From assembly GCA_928212115.1 (NCBI GenBank), contig CAKMRJ010004445.1:1443684-1507683 (forward strand): 64,000 nucleotides of DNA, written 5' to 3'. Source of the stretch: Lactuca virosa. Its lineage: Eukaryota > Streptophyta > Magnoliopsida > Asterales > Asteraceae. Under the pieces are notes generated by a model. That model saw only the letters and a list, made by a program, of their open reading frames with translations, did not search any database and was not told where the DNA came from. Numbering within the stretch: position 1 is the stretch's first letter; every line of letters starts with the position of its first letter. Of this stretch, positions 22,807-34,864 are shown piece by piece. A program made the position numbers and the translations under genes.

Positions 22807-24324
22807 ATGATTACGTCCCGGAATCATCAACGAAAATAGGACTTGTATAATGATTCCATACGCTATCTCTTCATCCTAGGTAATAACCGTAACTTCTATG
22901 TTTCCTCGAAAGAGTATTTAACTCTATGGCTTTCTTGACCGCAGACGATGCCCAATCTTGCATCTGCTTATCGTACTATGTTGTACTTTCAATCGTAACC
23001 TTCGAGTTACCAAATAAGTCCTTATTGTGGACTCCTTCTTCTTCTTAGGATAAATAATTTCCTTTATCTATTGTAACAGTCTGATGGGTCGTGCTCTATT
23101 GACCTCTCATCGCACGATGCGAGCTTAGACTCGGTCTTTTTAAAGTTAAATTCCAGAATGGAATATAACTTCCTTCATATTCTAATGTGATATAATCACA
23201 TTTCAGCATGTAGCATTTCTACCCGCAATCTCTTTCAACAATGAGCGCGATACTACCAATCGCATTAATTTCAACGTTCTGACTTAAGTCAGATTTACAT
23301 CTAACTTGGTCCTCTAGACCAATTAACATACTCATCGTAGTCGGACTCAATTTGGATACGACCACTAGGGTCGGAACAACACCCATCTCACTAGTCATTA
23401 CCGAAACAATGGTAATGACATACCAGAATAAAACGGAATCAATCACTAGCTTCCTGGTAACCTTGTGACTTTCCCTGATCCAAGTGCGAGTCCTGTGCTT
23501 CCGGTAGTATATGCATCTACTACCTTTCACACCTACTCATACCCGTCCCAAGTATTGTCCCGCAGTCGACCAAGTCACCATACAAGAAAATCACGAAACA
23601 ATTTAACACATACGAATGTGTCCAAATAATCAAAAAGAATTTCCCCTAGACTCTACTAGGAATTCTTCTTTGCGTATCTTCAATCATCGATTCTACTTCA
23701 ACTCGATTGGTGATGGAAATACCGGGTGATGAGACAACCTCAAGAATTACACCAATCTCTCCATCATCCTGCCAATTGAAGGTGTACTTCAGACGTACCG
23801 TACTCCTCTAAACGTACTGTTTATTTCATAAGACATACTCTAAAGGCAAGATACCACTCTTACGATATCTTCTGATAGGTGTCATCCACTATCATAAGCC
23901 TTTTTCATTTCCTCCATTTACTCAACTTCTCTACGAGTCTTCACCATGACCCTTTGTACACCCAAGCAGACATTCGGTGTACCAAGCGAGAATTTTAAGA
24001 TAAGAAAGCTTTAATTACGATAAACATATAAATCTCCTTATCACCCCGAAACGTTTACATGCTAGTTCTAATATCGTAGTCATACACTTAGAATCCTACA
24101 CACATAAGGTTTCGAGATCCGGTCGGCAACATACCATAGATCCGAACAAATAATAGCATCAATATAGCTATCACACAAAACATTTAGCACATAAAAGCAT
24201 TTTAGGCATCATTCCTAAAATAAACTAGTGCTTGTGTCAATTTAGGTGTACTACCTAACATATCATTACTTAGCATTCTAAGTTTAAGTCTAGAAATTTC
24301 CTACAAATTCCTAGTTCGCTTAAA
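22807..24324 (-). other. G3 interior, non-coding
   Basis: About 1.5 kb without gag, protease, RT or integrase motifs in any frame. The longest open frame (minus strand, 23530-23219, 103 codons) has no family features I recognise. The sequence may supply packaging and priming signals only. It may also derive from an old coding interior too decayed to read. Confidence 0.7.
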
Positions 24325-24343
24325 CTAATGCTCTGATACCAAC
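24325..24343 (-). promoter_or_regulatory. G3 primer-binding site, tRNA-Met
   Basis: On the minus strand AGTTGGTATCAGAGCATTAG follows the 5' LTR end (TGTCACA). TGGTATCAGAGC matches the initiator tRNA-Met complement. Confidence 0.9.
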
Positions 24344-27300
24344 TGTGACATCCCCAATTTCACGGCCAGAAAAGACCGATTTGTTTATGCTTTGTTTTGA
24401 AAATCAGAGCAATCTTTTAAAGAAATCAATTGCGGAATTTGTTCCCAAAACAAAATATGATAAAAATTATCAAAGCATTTCTTTAAAGAAATGTATTTTC
24501 ATTTTATAACAAAATCTCGGGATGTCATGTTCAATACAGACCAAAAGCATAAACAGAACAAAATAGACCTTACAACAGTTATTCATAACTACTGGCCTAT
24601 AATCCAAAATCTCTCGTCAAGTCCACCAACTTATACTCTTGTGTCGTTACCTGTAATGCAAAGAAAACTGAGTGGGTCAGGCTTGGGAGCCTGGTGAGCA
24701 TATAAGGTTTTCAACCCACAATAATACAATTATTTAATTATCAAACAATCAATCCAATTTACCCACCCCCATTATATTCCTTTATTTCATAAAGTTTTAC
24801 CCTAAGAACCGATTACCCTTCTCCCATTCATTCCTAAGAATTGCCCTAAGGAATTGGCACAAAGTCTACTGTTGCCATGGTCCTTAGATTACCTCTGGTG
24901 AATACGCAGTTCAAATAATTAATGAACACCCAGTTCAAGAACACCCATTGAACACACTCCGTTCAATAATACCTAATGAACACCTAGTTCAAAAACACCT
25001 AATGAACACTTAGTTCAAAAACACCTAATGAACACTTAGTTCAAATATCTCTGGCGAACACATAGTTCAAAACATCTAGTGAACACTTAGTTCAAATATC
25101 CCTGGTGAACTCAATCACCTAAGGAACACAGAGTACGAAAGCTCTTAGTTCAAACCACGTGATAATAATGTATATCTCGATCCTACAAAACCACTAATAT
25201 TACATGTAAATCATATTTCTAAAACAATCTATCCCATCCCGTCGATCCCCACACACTGACCCTATACAATGATCTTACGAGATCTAGCCTAAGGAATCGA
25301 TATGAACAACAACTGACGAAGGTGCTTCGGAAATTCCCTGGCAGCAAACGAGGATCAATAAAGACATCAAATGAGGGGAATGGAATAAGTTTCACCACGA
25401 ACCTTTGTTCGTAAAAGAAAGAACCACAAGACAATTAAGTCAGGGGTAGTTATCTAGATAACAATGCCTAGGTGTGGTCCGACTATCATGAGGTATTATA
25501 CCTCCAGAATCTCCCTATCCAACATCGAACTTTGCCTAGCAGTGGCCTGAATACATGAGGTATTTCACCCCCAGACGCACCCTATCCAGCAATATAACAC
25601 CAGACATACCTAGCAGTGGTCTATTACCGATACACTTTATTAGGTAGTCTACGAAGTTCCCTTAATTACTTCATGAAAGAAAACGCTGACATATGAAGAT
25701 CGGTTGATCACTTCATAAAAGAAACGCTGACTCCAAAGCTCTCTCAAAATAAAAGTATGGGGAAATACTACTAGAGTACTCCTGTACGCTCCCGTAACCG
25801 ATACACAACATTGTCAAAAAGACTTTGTACATGATAGTACTTCTGGCACATTATAGTACTCTGGTATGCGAAAGTCTCGTACCCAAGAACATAATAGTAC
25901 CCTGGCACAAGCAGCACCCAAGACACAGAGCTTTGAAAAGGACTTCGTACATAAAAATGTACTTCTGTATGTAGGACGTACTCCACCGATCATCAATCTC
26001 ACCCCACACGTACTCTTAATAAGAGACTACCCAAAGTCCAATCTTAATTGAACTAAAACATCCCTATTTAAGTCTTAACCCATCACTAGGCAAGCCTACA
26101 ATGCCTATAATCAATTTTTTGATACTATTTCCGTATAGGCAACGCCAACTAGTGTATACTTAACACAAGGTTTTAAGTAATAATATCATATATACACATC
26201 TTAACACATATTGAACCATATCTGATTCGCACGTTGTATATTATCAAATATATCTAACACGTATTTTGGACAATAACAAATACTTCACATACATATGTAT
26301 ATTTCAGACTTTAATCAATACTCTTATTAAAATCACGTTCCTAAAAGGTACTATACACATGATACCTTATCGAATGAACACGTAGTTCAAAAATACATAA
26401 TCCGTACTCCCGGATCTTAAATTTGCCTCATTACCTAATCCATATTCTCGGATCTAAAACTAACATCTTGATCTGATCCATACTCTCGGATCTAAAACTA
26501 ACCTCCTGATCTGATCCATACATTCAGATCTAAAACGAGTTTATCTCTTTATACTTTTATCGCATGGTCCAACCCATCTTTTATCACCTACCAACAACCT
26601 CATCTACCCATGTTCTACCCAACATATTTTTAGATACAAAATACAAATATAGTTTAACTCATTAAAACTTATATAATTCATCCATTCCACAATCATCTCA
26701 AATAAACAACAATATATTATACACATAGCACGTATTTCATAGTGAATACTTAATATTTATGTGTTAGAAGAAAGTGACTATACACTCACCTGATTAGAAG
26801 ATGATCGGACAGCACTACGACTTGTAAAAGTAGTATTCTTTGGTAGATCTGGAAGATCTTCACAAAAATCGGGCTTCTCGCGGGCAGAGCTTCGACTTGA
26901 ATGGATAGAGAGAGTATAGAGAGTGAAAGAATGGGTTGAGGGTGTGAAGAATGAGGCAGCCCCGAGCCTCAATTTATAGTGCTCTGGGTGCTCCACTAGT
27001 GCTCCACTACCTGCTTAGTGTTCCACTACCTGCTCCACTAATTGCTTAGTGCTCCACTACCTGCTCCACTAATTGCTTAGTGCTCCACTACCTGCTTGAT
27101 GCTCCACTAACTTTCATTTAGACTCTGTCGGCTAATTCTCGACCGATCTTAAATTTAACAGTAGGAGGAGATTAGACTGCTAAATGAATGCGAAGAATTC
27201 GTAACTCCTTCATACGGACTCCGTTTTCTTCTGTCATTTTACCGTTGAGTTCCTATTAATGAGATCTTCAACTCTCATTTAGGTCGCGTAAGCCAAAAAC

Positions 27301-27676
27301 CGCTCGAACTAAAATTCGAGTTTCGGGTTGTACACTGCTAAGCCAAAACTTTGAAAAATCATAACTTCCTCATACGAAGTCAGATTTGGGCGTTCATACT
27401 CTACGACTTTGGTTTAGATTACTAAGGCTAAATATCGCTCTAACGTAAATTCACTTTTTACGTCATTCAGCGTCGTGCCGGTTCTGCCGCGAAACTTCGA
27501 CAGGTCATAACTTCTTCGTTATAACTCGGATTTCGGCGTTCTTTATATGTACGGAATCCTTGTAACATATACTAAAACTTAGTTAAGATTATTCATCCTA
27601 AATAATATTCTATCAAAAAGTCATTTTTGACGCTTATCGTCTCTTAATTTACTAGCCCTGATCTACGGGCGTTACA
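24344..27676 (-). repeat. G3 5' LTR (right copy)
   Basis: 3333 bp, same length as the left copy. The differences I saw include T/C at 19524 (left numbering), C/G in GAATTSGCAC, C/A in CCAGAMTCTCC, A/G in CCARCAAT, C/T in CATAGYGAAT and C/T in CCGTYGAG, 12 in all. A TA-rich stretch and the transcription start region are not obvious to me. Confidence 0.92.
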
Positions 27677-28284
27677 ACGAGTTCATATGATGAAGGAGGA
27701 CTCGACGAGTTGTTCATACAACTCGGCAAGTCAGATGAAGATTGACTCGATGTTATTATAGAAGGAGAACTCGTCGAGTCTTTGCTAAACTCGACGAGTA
27801 GAGTCGGGTTCGAGAATAGAAGAAAGGACAAGGACTCGGCGAGTTGGCGGCCCAACTCGGCGAGTCAGGTCAACTGGCAGTTGACTTTGACCAGGATGAT
27901 GACTTTGGCCAGTGGTAAAATAGTCACTTTACCCTAAGATTAAATTAGTGTGTAACTGAGTGTCTTTATGGAAATTGTAGCCGGGGAGTTGCTGGAGCAG
28001 CAGTCAGACAGTTCCCGGTCAGCATTTCAGCAGTCAGCTTTACGAGGTTAGTTTTCTTTCCAGTAGGAACGGGCCTATGGCCACAATGCCGGACCGTTTA
28101 GATAGTAGTAGTTCCGGACTGTGGTCCGATGCCGGGGTAGTCCCGAGAAGTAGTTCAGTATGCTTGAGGTCTTTGTGATTCAGGCATGTCTATGTGTTAT
28201 GTGTTCCGGACTGCGGTGCGATGCAGTATGCAGTATATGTGTTATTTTTATATGTTATGATTATGTTATGCTATGTTCAGTCAG

Positions 28285-28492
28285 TTCCGGACTTCGGTCC
28301 GATGCAGTGGGCAAGGCCCTAGTCAGTTTCGGACTTCGGTCCGATGCAGGGGGCAAGGCCCCAGTCAGTTCCAAACTTCAGTCCGATGCAGAGGGCGAGG
28401 CCCTAGTCAGTTCCGGACTTCTGTCCGATGCAGAGGGTGAGGCCCTAGTCAGTTCCGAACTTCGGTCCGATGCAGTGGGCAAGGCCCAGTAT
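28285..28492 (+). repeat. 42-bp tandem array with UUCG-type hairpins
   Basis: Five units of 42 bp. Each has CGGAC-TTCG-GTCCG (a stem closed by C-G over a TTCG loop), then GGGC-AAG-GCCC. Across units the pair flanking the second stem changes together: G/C in unit 2, A/T in units 3 and 4. Looser copies lie upstream (about 28105 and 28204). Because 42 is divisible by three, the array is open for 121 codons (28160-28525), which is a by-product of the period and not evidence for a protein. Confidence 0.8.
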
Positions 28493-28816
28493 GTGCTTTA
28501 TATGTTTTTGTATGGTATGTGGTAGTTTGAGGGAGCTCACTAAGCTTCATGCTTACAGTTTCATTTTTGGTTTCAGGTACTTCAGCTAGCAAGGGGAAGG
28601 GCTCGGGATGATGGCATGGCACCCAGCACAGTTTTAGCATGGGAGTTAGGCTCTGATATTTTGACATGTTTTGACATCAGTTGTGACATAAGACATATTT
28701 TATGACATTTTGAGACACACGATTTATGGTTTTATTATATGATAGTTTGATATTATGGTTTTAGTAATGTTTTCAAACGAAATTTTTGGCTTGTATTTTT
28801 GGGATGTTTCACTTTC

Positions 28817-29120
28817 TGGTGAGAACCCCATGTTATCAGAAGTTGAGTAGCCAGTTAGGAGTTAAGTGAAATGAAATTCACAATGATTCAGAGTGGGCGA
28901 TCTGTTAGGGAGACGGACCATCTCGAGACTATAGATTCGGATTAAGTAAATGTTATTATATTGCAAGGGGTTCGTTTATTTTTAAGTTTTAGAATGCTGC
29001 AAGGGTTGGTTGCGATTGCCTTGGAAAAGCTAGGGTTATGCTCTGGATTGTAGCCAAGTAGTTCAAGTTGTTTGGCGTGTACGGAATGATAAGAAACGAT
29101 TTCGAGGAGGAAATCAAATT
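28817..29120 (+). other. G1 interior, 3' end, no recognisable gene
   Basis: About 300 bp between the solo LTR and the G1 polypurine tract. No pol motif is seen. It should be the 3' untranslated region of G1 or the far end of a decayed pol. Confidence 0.5.
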
Positions 29121-29135
29121 TAAGTGGGGGAGAGT
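29121..29135 (+). promoter_or_regulatory. G1 polypurine tract
   Basis: TAAGTGGGGGAGAGT directly before TGTAACATCCCG, the start of the 3' LTR. Confidence 0.85.
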
Positions 29136-29198
29136 TGTAACATCCCGTTTTAAATAGAGTAAATAAATAATAAATCAAGAACCCCGAGAAGCAAGTTT

Positions 29199-29290
<92 letters not shown>

Positions 29291-32132
29291 CGTCCAAAAT
29301 CAAATAATAATTAGCGGGGTGTTAGTTTCGGGAAGCCAAATGACGAGATTTGAATCTCCGGGGGTTAAAGTGGAAGTTCCAGATGTAATTTGGAAAAGAT
29401 TTTAGAAGTCATGGTGTGTTTGGTAAGTACTGGACTTAAATTGAGAGGAATTGAAGGCTTAGGGGGCAGACTGGTAATTAAGGGACTTATTATGAAAAGG
29501 GTTGTAAGAAGAGGGGCTATTTGGTATCATTTGGACATATTATAAAAGAATTTATTGAAACAGGGGTTAAAGAGTAAATATCGGACTTATTCTGAGAAGG
29601 ATTCTTGAAGCCATGGTAGAAATGGTAAATTTTGGGATTTATATTGAAAGAAGAAGAATAAGGAGGGACAGGAAGTGTCAAGAGTGACAAAGTTTGAGAT
29701 GGGGCGGGTGCATATAAATGCATTACACATGCATTCAAACCCTAACCCTTGGGATCCCTCATCAGCCGCAATCACCACCTAATGTCTCCCCACCGGCGCC
29801 GCTGCCACCCTTCACTCCTTCCTGTTCCGATCAACCAAAGGCCTCCGGCGGGCCTTGCTGCTGGCATCCACGTCTCGTTCCATTATTCCCTTGTCGTCAA
29901 CGACAAAACGTGGGTGTAGCTGCTGCTATTCGTTGAGCCCCTCCAGGAGGATGGTAGCGCCCATATTTCGTGGCTGTCGCCGTTGCTTGTGAGACTTCTT
30001 TTCAGCCTCCGTCACCACCCATCTAGTCCTTCTCCGACCATCGAAGCCACTACCGTAAACCGATGAGGCCGACGAGGTTGTTCACTGTCGCAATCTTCCC
30101 TCGCCGATGACAACATTGCCGCCGTTAGACCTCGCTGCACCGCTAGAACCGTTGATGTCGTTCATGAATCACCACCCTCGTCGTTGTTTCGTCCAGGCGA
30201 CGTTACAGCTCCATCTGCCGCCAAACTCATCCACTGCTACCGCCGTCATTCTCTAAGTGGGTGTTGGTATTGCTGTCCAGGCTCGTGTATGTGCTCATCC
30301 TCGGGTGTGATCCAGTCAAGGTTGTGTTTGGTGTTGAGTTGGCCAAAAACCAAGGAAGACCACCATGACTTCCAACCATGGTGGTAACCGCCGCCTTTGT
30401 TGCTCTGCCACCACCAGCCGCCGCGTAATGAGGCTGTGTGTGTGTGTGTGTGTGTGTTTTGCTATGGATTTAGGTGTATGTGAGTCTGTGTTAGTGTGTG
30501 TGTGTTATTTTGGTTTTTAGCATTGTAATTGTAACAAAAAGTGGAATAATGAAGAGAAAGACCCAAACCACCACCGTAGAGTGGTGGCTGCCGCCTCCGG
30601 CCGCCGTGTTGGGTGGCGGTCTGCTTAGTTTGCATGTTAACTCATTTGGGATGCTTGGACAAGATGGGCCTGACGAAACACTAATGGGCCCAATGAAGCC
30701 CTAATTGACCTAAAAGCCCAATCATGTAACTAATGGGCTAGTAATTGGGTTGGAAACCCTAATGGCATAAAACCCTAATTTTGGGAATTGATCGAGACAC
30801 ACACGGGAATTATTTAATAAACTTAAAATATTAATTAATAATCATTGGCAAATAGCCTAATGCAATATTGGACTTAATAGATTAAGTCCTTAATGGGTTA
30901 AGTAGGAACACTTAACCCTAATCGTCATTTCATGAGAAAACCCTAATTTCACTTGGGCCTTGGTGGTTGGACTATTGATAGGCTATCCAAGAAAAAATAA
31001 TGGACCAAAATAATTGGATGAGTTTTAGGGTAAGGCCCATGTGAAGGACTCGGGCCCAATTTGGAAAATTGGGCCATATGTTGGGCCATAATTGGGCCTT
31101 TATGATTATATGATATTGGGCCATGGGAATTGGATTGGAATAATTAGATGGGCCTTAAGGAAAGACCATGTAGAGTTTTGGGCCTAATTTGGAAAATTGG
31201 GCCATATGTTGGGCTTTGGCCCATTATTTGACTTTGGGCTTTTGTAGTGTGAGTTGGACCTTGGGCTTGGAAACCAATTATTAATTGGGTATTGTTTGAT
31301 GTTGACAGTTCGGGGATTTGTCAACCAGCTGTTGGAGTTTTATATGCGGGACTTCAGCGGTGTCAGGTGAGTTATCCTCATTATACTAAGGGGTCTTAGA
31401 CACCAAGGCCGGCCCACTGGATTTGATATCCTAGTAGTTATTGATATGTTGAGTTTGAGCTATTGATGTATTCTAGTTGATATGCTAGTCTGGTAGATCT
31501 GTAGGACTACCTATGATACTGTATGATTATTTGTATGTGCATTAGTTATGGTATATGTTGACATGTTATGTGGGATGGGTTGAGGTTGTACTGCTCTGTG
31601 CGGTAGCCAACAAGCCCTAGAATATTCCAGATATGAGCTGAAGGTCGGGCAAGGCATGCCAGACTCATACTGAGGAATCGAGAGCATTCCAGATACGAGC
31701 TGAGGGCCGGGTAGGGTATGCCAGACTCGTACTGTAGGCTTGGAGGCAATCCAGATGAGAGATGTGGGCCCGGAAGGCTATCCAGACTCACAGTGTGGGC
31801 CAGGGGTAATTCAGTCTGTAAAGCTGTGGACCGTTGCATGTTGTATTGTTTCGTTATGCTATGTATTGTTGTAATTGTTATGTGGATTGTATGTGTATCG
31901 ATTTTTTGGGGGTAACTCACTAAGCTTTGTGCTTACGGTTTCAGTTTATCGTTTCAGGTGCTTCAGATGACTTGGCATGGCGAAGGCGTAACCGTACACA
32001 TCCTCGTGTTTTGGACTTATGGTTTCTGGGATACTCTGATATAGAACTGTTCTAAAAACAAGTTGGTAACAGTTGTTGGTTTCTAAATGTTTTAAAAAGT
32101 TTAAATTTTTCCTGATTTTTATGGTTGTTACA
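29136..32132 (+). repeat. G1 3' LTR (complete copy)
   Basis: 2997 bp, TGTAACATCCCG to GGTTGTTACA. It includes a TA microsatellite (29202-29286), a GC-rich gene-like stretch (about 29720-30640), TG repeats (30434-30458), and a minisatellite (31615-31815) shared with 14515-14700. It is the reference used here to recognise the broken 5' LTR. Directly after it the C1 copia reading resumes. Confidence 0.88.
29202..29286. repeat. TA dinucleotide microsatellite
   Basis: About 42 uninterrupted TA units. The matching part of the 5' LTR lies outside the window, so I cannot say whether it is an old LTR feature or a local expansion. Confidence 0.95.
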
Positions 32133-32138
32133 TTGTAG

Positions 32139-34864
32139 ACAACTTAGGAAATAATGTATTGCATATTGATTAGTCCAATGGTTTGGACAAGGCATGCTTG
32201 TGGCATTGTTGTCTTGGACATGTCGACAAGAAACGCATACCCAACTCCAAAAGGATGGAGTGTTGGGGTCATTTGACTTAAAGTTGGATGACACATGCGA
32301 ATCCTGTATACTTGGAAAGATGACCAGGTCACATTTCACTGGTACTTGTGAAATAGGCGAGGGTTTGTTGGATCTCATACACACCGATGTATGTGGGCCC
32401 TTCAGATCCGCCACAAGTGAGGCTAACCGCTTCTATGTGACTTTTACCGATGATTACAGCAGATATGGATATGTCTACTTAATCAAGCATAGGTCAGAAA
32501 CATATGAAAATTTCAAAGAGTTTAAACAAGAAGTGGAAAATCAATTGTCCAGGAAGATAAAGAAGCTTCGATCCGATCGAGGTGGTGAGTATCTTAGTAT
32601 CGAGTTCCACGACCATCTTAAGGAGTGTGGAATTGTTTGACAATTGACACCACCTAGGACACCGCAGCTTAATGGTGTGGCTGAGAAGCAAAATTGAACC
32701 TTGTTGGACATGGTTCGTTCCATGATGAGTCGAGCTTCGTTACCTATCTTATTATGGGGGTATGCCTTAGATACTGCCGCCTATATCCTTAATCTAGTCC
32801 CAACTAAGAAGGCTAACAAAACACCTCACGAAATGTGGACATTGAAGCTTCCCTCGTTGGCACATATCAAGGTTTGGGGTTGCGAGGCTTTCGTAAGACG
32901 AGAGACTCACGAGAAGCTCGAACCTCGTAGTGAGCGTTTTATTTTCATCGGCTACCCACAAAAATCCTTTGGATATCTCTTCTATAGATCGAGTGACAAT
33001 GTTGTCTTCGTTGCGAGAAGAGGGGTTTTCCGCGAAAGAGAACTCATATGCCAAGAGGATAGTGGGAGGCAAATTGACCTTGAAGCGCTTCAAGAGTTAA
33101 GTGATGAAGGAACCTCAAACACTAGCGCTCAACCCAAGGAGGAAACTCCTGTTGAACCAGTTGACGAGTCCGTACGTCTGAGACGTTCCACTAGAGTTAG
33201 TGTTCCACCTGTGTTATATGGTTTTCATATAACGTCTGAAGGTGATATGTTTATCAGTGATAGTACATTGATAAATTTGGATGAACCTAACAACTACAAG
33301 GAAGCCATGGCAGGTCCCGAGTCCTCAAAATGGAAGGAGGCTATGGACAATGAGATTCAGTCCATGTATGATAATCAAGTTTAGAACTTGGTTGACAATG
33401 TACCGGGTCGCAAGGCAGTGGGGTGCAAGTGGATCTTCAAAAAGAAGACCGACATGGATGGGAAAGTACACACATATAAGGCACGATTGGTTGTGAAGGG
33501 CTTTACTCAAACTCCTGGAGTTGACTATGACGACACCTTCTCACCAGTAGCGGATCAAATCTATAAGGGTAATGCTAGCCATAGTTGCGTTTCATGATTA
33601 TGAAATATGGCATATGGATGTCAAAACCAGTTTCCTTAATGGGAAGTTGGCTGAGGATGTTTACATGAGTCAGCCAGAGGGTTTTGTAGATGCGAAGTAC
33701 CCTAATAGAGTGTGTAAGCTTGAGAAATCCATTTATGGATTAAATCAAGCATCTCGCAGATGGAATCTTTGTTTCGATGAGAAAGTCAAACAGTTTGGTT
33801 TTTCGAGAACTGAGGATGAGTCATGCGTATATGTCAAAGCTAGTGGGAGTATAGTTAGCTTTCTGGTATTGTATGTGGATGGCATACTTCTCATAGGAAA
33901 CGACATTCCAACCTTGTAGGAGGTTAAGTCCTGGCTTGGAAAGTGTTTTGCTATGAAGGACCTTGGGGAAGCTGCTTACATTCTAGGGATAAGGATATTG
34001 AGAAATAGGAGTAAAATACTAATAGGACTTATTCAAAGTACCTACTTGGACAAAGTGTTGAAACATTTCCGCATGGAGAACTCCAAGAAAGGAGAATTGC
34101 CTATCCAAAGCAATACCAAACTGAGTAAGACTCAGAGTCCGAGTACTAATGTCGTGATAGCAGAGATGAGCCGAGTACCATATGCTTCCATAGTGGGCTC
34201 GATCATGTATGCTATGACATATACTCACCATGATGTGGCTTTTGCTTTGAGCATGGTCAACAGATATCAGGGGAATCCTAGTAGAGCTCAATGGACTGTG
34301 GTAAAGAACATTCTTAAGTACATGTGGAGGACTAAGGGCTGGGTCCTTACCCTAGGTGGGAATGATGACTTGAGAGTGACAGGGTATAGTGACGCCAGCT
34401 TTCAGACCGACATAGATAATTTCCGCTCTCAGTCAGGCTAGGTATTTACCCTAAATGGAGGAGCAGTAACGTGGAAAAGTTCCAAACAGGATACTGTAGC
34501 TGATTCAACATGCGAATCAGAGTACATAGCAACAAGCGAAGTGTCGAATGAGGCAATATGGCTGAAGAACTTCATCGGAGACCTTGGAGTTGTACCAGCT
34601 ATAAAGGAGCCTATGGAGATTTTCTGTGACAACGAGGGTGCAGTTGCCTTAACCAAGGAACTGAGGGATCATGGCAGATCCAGGCACATCGACAGAAAAT
34701 ATCACTTCATAAGACATCCAGTAGAAGAAGGACTCCTCGTAGTAAAGACGGTATCGTAAGAAGAAAACCCAACAGATCCCCTTACGAAGGGACTGAGTAG
34801 GGTTAAGCACTTACAGCATGCTAGGAGTATTGGACTAAAGGACGATATTAGTTTTAGTGATTAG
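32139..34864 (+). pseudogene. C1 pol: integrase, RT, RNase H (decayed)
   Basis: Readable as a copia polyprotein in pieces. Pre-integrase and zinc finger region: CESCILGKM. Integrase core: HTDVCGPF, FTDDYSRYGY, SDRGGEYLS. Then PPRTPQLNGVAE and the linker WGCEAFVRRETHEKLEP. RT follows: GCKWIFKKKTDMDGKVHTYK, MDVKTSFLNG, SIYGLNQASRRWN. RNase H: GYSDASFQTD, ADSTCESEYIA, FCDNEGAVALTKE. The RT active site that is normally YVDD reads YVDG (33872-33883), removing one catalytic aspartate. In-frame stops occur at 32638, about 32695, 33382, 33917, 34439 and 34757. A frameshift lies near 33560. Most stops are explained by TGG-to-TAG or CGA-to-TGA type transitions. Confidence 0.9.

Larger units (their letters stand above)
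19457..27676 (-). mobile_element. Non-autonomous large-LTR retrotransposon G3 (LARD-like)
   Basis: Complete 8.2-kb element with LTRs of 3333 bp each (19457-22789 and 24344-27676) and an interior of only 1554 bp. The target duplication ACGAG is at 19452-19456 and 27677-27681. The polypurine tract (22790-22806) and tRNA-Met primer site (24325-24343) place it on the minus strand. The interior has no gag or pol motif, so it depends on enzymes from another element. I counted 12 differences between the LTRs by eye and no length difference, which makes it the youngest insertion in the window. Confidence 0.92.
18437..28811 (+). mobile_element. Solo LTR of a gypsy element, split by G3
   Basis: Begins TGTAACGCCCC at 18437 and ends GATGTTTCA at 28811. 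It is flanked by CTTTC on both sides (18432-18436 and 28812-28816), a 5-bp target duplication. No primer-binding site or polypurine tract adjoins it, so it is a solo LTR left by recombination. Without the G3 insertion it is about 2.15 kb. It carries many ACTCGNCGAGT palindromes (18490-18600, 19195-19455 and 27690-27870) and, near its end, an array of 42-bp units (28285-28492). Confidence 0.85.
3819..32132 (+). mobile_element. Gypsy element G1, host of several nested insertions
   Basis: Outer Ty3/gypsy element in + orientation. Its 5' LTR is in pieces (3819-5586 and 14218-15020; the first part lies left of the Tat-like insertion, outside the window). Next come a tRNA-Met primer site at 15022-15040, a decayed interior (15041-18431 and 28817-29120), a polypurine tract (29121-29135) and a 3' LTR of 2997 bp (29136-32132). 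The two LTRs match all along but differ often, including several indels, so this insertion is clearly older than G3 or G4. Only a gag start is recognisable inside. It is inserted in the pol of copia element C1, which resumes at 32133. Confidence 0.8.

Noticed and set aside
23219..23530. 103-codon frame in the G3 interior as a gag or protease gene
   Set aside because: No zinc knuckle, DSG motif or gag core is seen; an LTR element of this size without other coding sequence is better read as non-autonomous.
19457..27676. Simple tandem duplication of a 3.3-kb segment
   Set aside because: A primer-binding site, a polypurine tract, TG/CA ends and a 5-bp target duplication show these are LTRs of one element.
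28160..28525. 121-codon open frame with a repeated Ser-Gly-Leu-Arg-Ser-Asp-Ala motif
   Set aside because: It is produced by a 42-bp DNA repeat whose period is divisible by three; it lies in a solo LTR and has no independent evidence of coding.
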